NCBI GenBank assembly: GCA_021791845.1
Contig: JAJYVT010000026.1
Coordinates: 1 to 38,774 of the forward strand
From: Actinomycetes bacterium
GTDB lineage: Bacteria > Actinomycetota > Acidimicrobiia > Acidimicrobiales > RAAP-2
Length of the DNA stretch: 38,774 nucleotides
Direction: 5' to 3'
The notes beneath the pieces were generated by a model. It did not search any database and was not told the DNA's origin. It saw nothing but the letters and a program-made list of their open reading frames with translations. Positions 33,874-38,774 of the stretch are shown here, piece after piece. How positions within the stretch are numbered: position 1 is the first letter of the stretch; each line of letters starts with the position of its first letter. The translations under genes were made by a program, and so were the position numbers.

Positions 33874-35230
33874 GCTCGAGCGCGAGCGCCTCCGCCGCCT
33901 CCGCCGCCTCGGACCCCGGCTCCTCCCGTTCCCCGTACCGGGCACGCTCGTACGCCCCGGTCAGCGTGCCGAGCGGCCTGCGGTCCAGGGTGAGCCGGCC
34001 GGCCAGCTCCCGGGGCGTCTCCGCCGGGTCCCGTCCGACCGAGGCCGCCTCGGCGGCCCAGAGGAACCGCCGGTAGGCGGCGCGCACCGGGTCGGCGGGC
34101 TCCTCAGCGGCGGCCGCCGGGACCGGGAGGGTGCCGCCCGGCACGTCCGGGCCCCTCCGCCGTCGCTGCCGCCAGCGTGCCAGGCCGCCACGCCAGCGCC
34201 CCAGCACGGCGCGCACCTGCGCCCAGAGGTGCGACCAGCTGAAGATGGAGGTCCGCTCCTCGTCGGGGCGCTTCACGGGGAGCCGGCGACGAAGGCGCCG
34301 GACGACGAGCGTCGCCAGGAAGACGAGCAACGCCAGCAGCCCGAGGGCGACCAGCAGCTCGGGCACGGCCGCCAGGACGTTGACGATCAGGCTCGAACGA
34401 CGGGCTGGATGGCCGGCGCCGACGGCCGGGGGGCCCTGGATGGCGATGCGGTGGAGGCGGAAGTGGTGGTGCGCGAAGAGGTCGAAGAGGCGTGCGAAGA
34501 GCCAGATGCCGGCCACGTTGAGCGCCCTGGCCACGTCGCGAGCGGCACCGGCCACGGCCGGGAACACCGAGGTCGCCGCGCCGAGGAGGAAGGCCACCGC
34601 CGAGACGAGAACGAGCGGCGCCGCGACGACGGCCAGCCACGCACCACCGGGACCGGCCGCTGCCGGGCGCCGGCTCACAACCCGCTCGAGCGAGTGCACC
34701 TGCGTCCAGCCGTAGGCCGCCGACACGGCGAGGAAGAAGACGACGAGGACCCAGCCGGCGTCGGACGTCGCCCTCTCGAAGGCGGCCGAGTGCCGGATGG
34801 CCCGCTGCACCAGGATGTCGAGGACGACCGCCCACCCCACCACCATCGAGACCGCCGCCTGGTTCACCGACGGCGGGACGAGCCCGAGCCAGGTCCCGCG
34901 GCCCCATGCGAGCGCGGCCGCCACCGCCGCCCACGTCGTCGCCCGCACCGCCACCGGTCCGCCGGGGGCCGCGAACATCGCCACCCCCGGCGTCAGCCCG
35001 GCGATCAGCTCCGTCGTGACGGCGGCGGCCACCACGGCAACGAGGAGCGTCCACGCCCATCGCCGCAGCACGGCGGCGAGCACGGCCGCCGCCACCCCGG
35101 CCAGCGCGATGGCGACGAACGGGAGGTCCACGGCCGGACGGCTGGGACCGGCCGTCCCGTTGGCCAGCGCGTCCAGCACCAGACCGAACCACGCCGCCTC
35201 GGCCAGCACGAGCGCCGCGGCGCCCCCCAT
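33830..35230 (-). CDS. Membrane protein with C-terminal DUF4129 domain
   Basis: This 466-residue protein has seven or more predicted transmembrane helices in the first 270 residues and another at about 305-330, followed by a basic cytoplasmic linker. The C-terminal DPVRAAYRRFLWAAEAASVG with RELAGRL is the DUF4129 domain. In this position (MoxR, DUF58, then a membrane protein) actinobacteria often have a transglutaminase fused to DUF4129; here no transglutaminase Cys-His-Asp domain is evident. The ATG shares bases with the DUF58 stop (TGATG), so the two are coupled. A role in cell envelope or secreted protein handling is inferred from the MoxR context. Confidence 0.85.
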   Translation of the reverse strand: MGGAAALVLAEAAWFGLVLDALANGTAGPSRPAVDLPFVAIALAGVAAAVLAAVLRRWAWTLLVAVVAAAVTTELIAGLTPGVAMFAAPGGPVAVRATTWAAVAAALAWGRGTWLGLVPPSVNQAAVSMVVGWAVVLDILVQRAIRHSAAFERATSDAGWVLVVFFLAVSAAYGWTQVHSLERVVSRRPAAAGPGGAWLAVVAAPLVLVSAVAFLLGAATSVFPAVAGAARDVARALNVAGIWLFARLFDLFAHHHFRLHRIAIQGPPAVGAGHPARRSSLIVNVLAAVPELLVALGLLALLVFLATLVVRRLRRRLPVKRPDEERTSIFSWSHLWAQVRAVLGRWRGGLARWRQRRRRGPDVPGGTLPVPAAAAEEPADPVRAAYRRFLWAAEAASVGRDPAETPRELAGRLTLDRRPLGTLTGAYERARYGEREEPGSEAAEAAEALALELSRRSPEGASPAPS

Positions 35231-36465
35231 CAGCGCGCCACCAGCTGCAGCGCCTGCCAGTCGCGCCAGGACTCGTCGGCGCTCACCTGCCACCACGCGT
35301 CCACCAGCTGGCGCGGCGGAGGCGTGCCGGCGCCGTCGGCGCCGAGCCACAGCGCCCCCACCGAGGACCGCCGGTGCACCTCGGCCAGCGCCGTGCGGGT
35401 TGTCGCCGGGAAGTCGGCGGCGAGCACGAGCACGCTCACGCCCATGCGATGGCGCGTGCGGACGAGCGCCTCGGGCAGCGGGACCCCGCCCGCCGGCACG
35501 ACGCGGGCGAGGAGCTCGAGCATGGCGGTGCGGGTGCCCGGGTCACGTGACGGCGGTACCGCGACCGGGACGCCCTGCGCGGTCCCCGTCGTGTACAGCC
35601 CGGTGGCCACCCCGGCCGCCAGGAGCTCCGACGCCACCGACGCCGCCATGCTCACGAGAAGCTCGATCAGCTCCCGGCCGACCCGGCGGCTGACGCCACG
35701 CGGCGGGAGCAGCTCCACGAACAGCGCCACGCTCGGACTGGCCGCCGGCTCGTGCACCCGCACGAGGAGGTCGCCGCCGCGGGCCGTGGCGCGCCAGTCG
35801 ATGGTGCGGACGGGGTCCCCTGTCAGGTACGGCCGCACGCCGACCACGCTGGTGGGGTCCAGGGCGATGCTCTGGCGCACCCGACGTTCTCCGAGCGGCA
35901 CACGAGACGTGAGCGGCAGGGTCGAGAGGGGCATCACCTTGGGGTAGACGAGCAGCGGCTGCTCGCTGTCGACCTCGACCGCGCGCTCGTGGGTGCCGAG
36001 CGGGCTCCCCGAGCGCAGCGTCGCCGGCCCGAACCGGTGCAGCCCCCGCTCGGTGCACACGACCGTCACGCGCCGCCGGACCCGCTGGTACGGGAGCATC
36101 GCCAGCACCAGGTGCAGCTCCCTGCGCCGCCCGGAGACGGTCACCACCGCGCCCTGCACCGACAGGTCGGGCGGCACGAGGTCGCGCAGATGGAGCCAGG
36201 CGAGCGGGAGCAGCTTGTCGTTGACGAGCTCGATCTCCATCCCAAGGCGCTCCCCGAAGGTGGCGCGGGTGTGGTCGAGCCGCCGTGCGTACGAGACACC
36301 GGTGAGGCACCAGCGACCCCACGCCCATGAGAGCAGTGCGGTCAGCCCGATGATGGCGCCGGCAACGGCGAGCAGCGCGTTCCCGGACGCCCAGCCCCCG
36401 CAGGCCAGCCCGACGCCGACCGCGACCAAGCCGAACGCCGGGTCGGCGTGGCGTCGCCCGGCCAC
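35230..36465 (-). CDS. DUF58 protein (vWA-like, MoxR partner)
   Basis: This is a 411-residue protein with two hydrophobic helices near the N-terminus (about 10-50), a beta-rich middle, and the DUF58 core GVRPYLTGDPVRTIDWRATA followed by VRVHEPAASPSVALFVEL, which in the family leads into a von Willebrand A-like fold. MoxR ATPases are thought to act as chaperones with such vWA partners to help assemble or fit cofactors to other proteins. The GTG is 3 nt after the MoxR stop. It is the middle gene of a MoxR-DUF58-DUF4129 operon. Confidence 0.9.
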   Translation of the reverse strand: MAGRRHADPAFGLVAVGVGLACGGWASGNALLAVAGAIIGLTALLSWAWGRWCLTGVSYARRLDHTRATFGERLGMEIELVNDKLLPLAWLHLRDLVPPDLSVQGAVVTVSGRRRELHLVLAMLPYQRVRRRVTVVCTERGLHRFGPATLRSGSPLGTHERAVEVDSEQPLLVYPKVMPLSTLPLTSRVPLGERRVRQSIALDPTSVVGVRPYLTGDPVRTIDWRATARGGDLLVRVHEPAASPSVALFVELLPPRGVSRRVGRELIELLVSMAASVASELLAAGVATGLYTTGTAQGVPVAVPPSRDPGTRTAMLELLARVVPAGGVPLPEALVRTRHRMGVSVLVLAADFPATTRTALAEVHRRSSVGALWLGADGAGTPPPRQLVDAWWQVSADESWRDWQALQLVAR

Positions 36466-36468
36466 GGC

Positions 36469-37401
36469 TCAGCCCGTGATCTCCACGGGGACGGCCACCC
36501 GTTCGAGGACGTCGGCGACCACCCGGGTGGCGCTCTCTCCCCGGAGACGGGCCTCCGGCTGGACGACGAGCCGGTGCGCCAGCACCGCTGTCGCCAGCTG
36601 CTTCACGTCGTCGGGCAGCACGAAGGTGCGCCCGTCGAGGAGCGCCCGGGCCTGCGCCGCCCGGTAGAGGGCCAGCGCGGCGCGGGGGCTCGCCCCGAGC
36701 GCCAATCGCTCGTCGGCCCGGGTGGCGGCGACCACGTCGAGCAGGTAGTCGCGCACGGCGGCGCCGACCGCCACCTCTGCCCGGGCGCCTTGCAGCGCCA
36801 CGATCTCGGCCGCCTCGGCGACCGCCTCGATGTGCGGATCGCCGTGCCCGAACCGGGCGAGCATGAGCTCCTCGTCGGCGCGGCTCGGGTACCCCGGTGC
36901 GACTCGGACGAGGAAGCGGTCGAGCTGCGCCTCCGGGAGGGGGAAGGTGCCCTCGAGCTCGATCGGGTTCTGGGTGGCGAGCACCAGGAACGGCTCGGGC
37001 AGCGTGACCGCCTCGCCCTCGACGCTCACCTGCCGCTCCTCCATCGCCTCGAGGAGCGCCGACTGGGTGCGAGGGGACGCGCGGTTGATCTCGTCGGCCA
37101 GGAGCACGGGGGTGAACACCGGGCCGGGGCGGAACTCGAACTCCTGGGTCTTGCGGTTGAAGATGCTGGAGCCGGTCACGTCCGAGGGAAGGACGTCGGG
37201 GGTGAACTGGACCCGCCGGAACCCGCATCCCATTGCCGTCGCCAGCGACCGGGCGAGCAGCGTCTTGCCCACACCTGGCACGTCCTCCAAGAGGACGTGG
37301 CCGCGCGCCAGGAGGGCGACCAGCAAGAGGTCGATCGCGTCCTCCTTGCCCACGATGACGCTGGCCACGGCGCGGCGGACGCGGGCCATCGGCGGCGGCA
37401 C
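36469..37401 (-). CDS. MoxR-family AAA+ ATPase
   Basis: This 310-residue AAA+ ATPase has Walker A GVGKT at 43-47 (LLEDVPGVGKTLLARSLA), Walker B LLADEINRASPRTQSALLEAMEE, the sensor 1 Asn in VLATQNPIE, and PEAQLDRFL with the arginine finger. It probably works as a chaperone with the DUF58 partner. I chose the GTG 12 nt before an in-frame ATG because a TAGCCT hexamer lies 7 nt upstream of it, the leaderless layout; that TAG is the stop codon of the HNH gene. Confidence 0.93.
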   Translation of the reverse strand: MPPPMARVRRAVASVIVGKEDAIDLLLVALLARGHVLLEDVPGVGKTLLARSLATAMGCGFRRVQFTPDVLPSDVTGSSIFNRKTQEFEFRPGPVFTPVLLADEINRASPRTQSALLEAMEERQVSVEGEAVTLPEPFLVLATQNPIELEGTFPLPEAQLDRFLVRVAPGYPSRADEELMLARFGHGDPHIEAVAEAAEIVALQGARAEVAVGAAVRDYLLDVVAATRADERLALGASPRAALALYRAAQARALLDGRTFVLPDDVKQLATAVLAHRLVVQPEARLRGESATRVVADVLERVAVPVEITG

Positions 37402-37408
37402 GGACCGA

Positions 37409-37414
37409 AGGCTA
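37409..37414 (-). promoter_or_regulatory. -10 hexamer of moxR overlapping the HNH gene stop
   Basis: TAGCCT on the minus strand begins with the TAG stop of the DUF222/HNH gene and ends 7 nt before the moxR GTG, which has no Shine-Dalgarno sequence. Confidence 0.45.
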
Positions 37415-38602
37415 GACCGGGGCGCGAGGCCGCGGCCGCCGGGTCCGGGGCGGCAGCCACCGCCAACGCCGCGGACCGCCCTCGAGCCGCCAGCCTGTCC
37501 GGGTCTTGAGCCGGTGGTGGGGGGCGCACAGGCGGCACAGGTTGTCCAAGGCGGTGAGCCCGCCCCGTGAGAAGTCGAGGCGCCAGTGGTCGATCTCCAA
37601 GTGGCGGGTCCGGCCGCACCCGGGGACCACGCAGGCCGGGTCCCGCAGGGCGAGGGCCTTGCGCACCCGGGTGGGGACGACCCGGGTGGTGGAGGTGACG
37701 GTGCGGACGTCCTTGCCCTCCGTGACGCAGAGGGTGAGGAGCGCCTCGCCCAAGAGGCCCCGGGCGGTCGCCACGGGGACCGGGCCCACGCCCTCGATCA
37801 CACAGACCTCGCCGGCCTCGGCCGCCCCTTTGACCAGGGCGGCGGCGTCGACGGTCACGACCACCTCGGGTGGGGCGGGCTGGGCGTCGGTGCCGGTGTG
37901 CCCGGTGCACAGCGCCACGAGGGCGTCGGCCCGGGCCTGGTCCATCGAGAGGGGCCGGCCCGCCGCCCGGGCCGCCCGCCACTGCTCGTCCCCGGCGGCC
38001 CCGAGCGCCACGTTGACCGCCGCCCCCTCCTCGCTCGGGAGCAGCGCCTCGAGGCGGACCCCGCCCGAGGCCAGCGGCGCGACGCGGCAAAAGCGCCGGG
38101 CCGCCAGCCGTCGCTCGCGCTCCAGTGCCGCCTCCTCGCCCCGTTGCGCCGCCATCCGTGCGCCGGCCACCGCCCGCAGCCCGGCGAGCGAGGTCCGCCC
38201 GGCCTCGGCCAGGAGCTCGGGGGCGAGGGCGGGGTCGAGCACGGCCGCGTCGGTGACGACGGCCGCCTGGTCGAACGAGAGGGTGCCGGCCACGTAGGCC
38301 TCCTCCACCCCGGCCACCCCGGCCGCCCGCTCGGCGCTCTTGAGGCCCTGGGTGGCCTTGGCCAGCGAGGTCCCCGTCAGCCGGGCCGCGAGCCCGGCCA
38401 TGGTGTGGTCCCCGCCGTGCTTCTTGGCGCCCTCGTCACCGGCCCGGAGCACCGCCCGGCGGGTGGCGGCCATGGCCACCTTCTCCGCCTGGGCGAAGGC
38501 CGCGGCCAGTCGGACCGCCTCGTCCACCTCGGCCTCGCCGATGGCCTTCGACGCCGCCTCGAGCAGGGCGGTCGCCCGGCGGACCTGCGCCACGAGCTCC
38601 AT
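37412..38602 (-). CDS. DUF222 / HNH endonuclease domain protein (13E12 family)
   Basis: This is a 396-residue protein of the actinobacterial 13E12-repeat family. The N-terminal DUF222 helical part covers about 1-280 (AGTLSFDQAAVVTDAA, VNVALGAAGDE). The C-terminal HNH is PACVVPGCGRTRHLEIDHW with LDNLCRLCAPHHRLKT, holding paired cysteines and the catalytic His. These genes are often multi-copy and may belong to mobile or defence-related elements; their function is unproved. The ATG is preferred over a GTG two codons upstream; neither has a Shine-Dalgarno sequence. Confidence 0.9.
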   Translation of the reverse strand: MELVAQVRRATALLEAASKAIGEAEVDEAVRLAAAFAQAEKVAMAATRRAVLRAGDEGAKKHGGDHTMAGLAARLTGTSLAKATQGLKSAERAAGVAGVEEAYVAGTLSFDQAAVVTDAAVLDPALAPELLAEAGRTSLAGLRAVAGARMAAQRGEEAALERERRLAARRFCRVAPLASGGVRLEALLPSEEGAAVNVALGAAGDEQWRAARAAGRPLSMDQARADALVALCTGHTGTDAQPAPPEVVVTVDAAALVKGAAEAGEVCVIEGVGPVPVATARGLLGEALLTLCVTEGKDVRTVTSTTRVVPTRVRKALALRDPACVVPGCGRTRHLEIDHWRLDFSRGGLTALDNLCRLCAPHHRLKTRTGWRLEGGPRRWRWLPPRTRRPRPRAPV

Positions 38603-38646
38603 GGGCACACGATGGCATGGAGGTGTATCGAAGAAGGCGAACGAAG

Positions 38647-38774
38647 CTACCGGATCGTCAGCTCCCGGCGGTACACGCGGGCCGGCCCCATGGACTCCAA
38701 CGTGGACGCAAGGGCGAAGAACGCCGCCGCCGCCTCGCCCTCGGGATCCGACTGCACCACCGGCGTCCCGGTGT
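38647..38774 (-). CDS. C-terminal fragment of an Mrp/NBP35-like P-loop ATPase (cut by window edge)
   Basis: The minus strand is open from the window edge to a TAG at 38647 and encodes 41 residues. They begin TGTPVVQSDPEGEAAAAFFA and end in a basic VYRRELTIR tail. GxPVVxxDPxxxAAxAF is the last conserved segment of Mrp-type ATPases, which carry or insert iron-sulfur clusters. The rest, including the P-loop, lies outside the window, so this is a moderate call. A gap of about 45 nt separates it from the HNH gene. Confidence 0.5.
   Translation of the reverse strand, partial: TGTPVVQSDPEGEAAAAFFALASTLESMGPARVYRRELTIR

Overview
The window is a very GC-rich stretch of chromosome from an actinobacterium, most likely a member of the Acidimicrobiia. 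The evidence is a WhiB-family regulator, a PdtaS-type histidine kinase, the actinobacteria-specific trio of MSMEG_4193-like phosphatase, DUF3090 and SCO1664-like protein, a DUF3107 protein, paired ArsA-like ATPases, frequent GTG starts, probable leaderless transcripts, and secreted proteins built from GYWLV/DGG repeats that are common in Acidimicrobiia-like genomes. The lineage call is inference from gene content only.

Layout, left to right. 1-2073: a mobile-element remnant with a large serine recombinase whose reading frame runs antisense through tRNA-Arg(CCG). 2135-7419 (+): lysA, a secreted G1-type glutamic peptidase with C-terminal repeats, a short-chain dehydrogenase and an aldehyde dehydrogenase. 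7403-12491 (-): a GNAT acetyltransferase coupled to an L,D-transpeptidase, argS, and a secreted CHAP-like protein carrying the same repeats as the G1 peptidase. 12624-15828 (+): aconitase and a universal stress protein. 15832-17771 (-): a PIG-L deacetylase, probably with a CTG start, and a DEAD-box helicase. 17934-22926: peroxiredoxin, Fpg/Nei glycosylase, a FrhB-like iron-sulfur flavoprotein, a family 5 uracil-DNA glycosylase, and the three-gene phosphatase/DUF3090/SCO1664 operon. 22934-24955: an unrecognised protein and an NCS1-type permease. 24939-27488 (-): glycerophosphodiesterase followed by etfB and etfA. 27605-32688: a WhiB1-like regulator convergent with a five-gene operon (DUF3107, ArsA-like, ArsA-like, PHP phosphoesterase, PdtaS-like kinase). 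32764-33873: a dGTPase-like HD protein. 33830-37401 (-): a MoxR, DUF58, DUF4129 operon. 37412-38774 (-): a DUF222/HNH protein and the C-terminal end of what looks like an Mrp-type ATPase.

Genes are packed tightly. Several operon partners overlap by 4 nt (GTGA five times, ATGA once, probably CTGA once) or share TGATG. All eight convergent gene pairs overlap or lie within 27 nt of each other. At least five starts have a TANNNT hexamer 6-8 nt upstream and no Shine-Dalgarno sequence, as expected for leaderless mRNAs.

Three blocks deserve most attention. The first is the WhiB1/PdtaS/PHP/ArsA-pair/DUF3107 cluster, which has a perfect CRP-type palindrome (TGTGA-N6-TCACA) upstream of whiB. The second is the phosphatase, zinc-ribbon and kinase-like trio operon. 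The third is the pair of secreted proteins that carry the same repeat array on unrelated catalytic domains.
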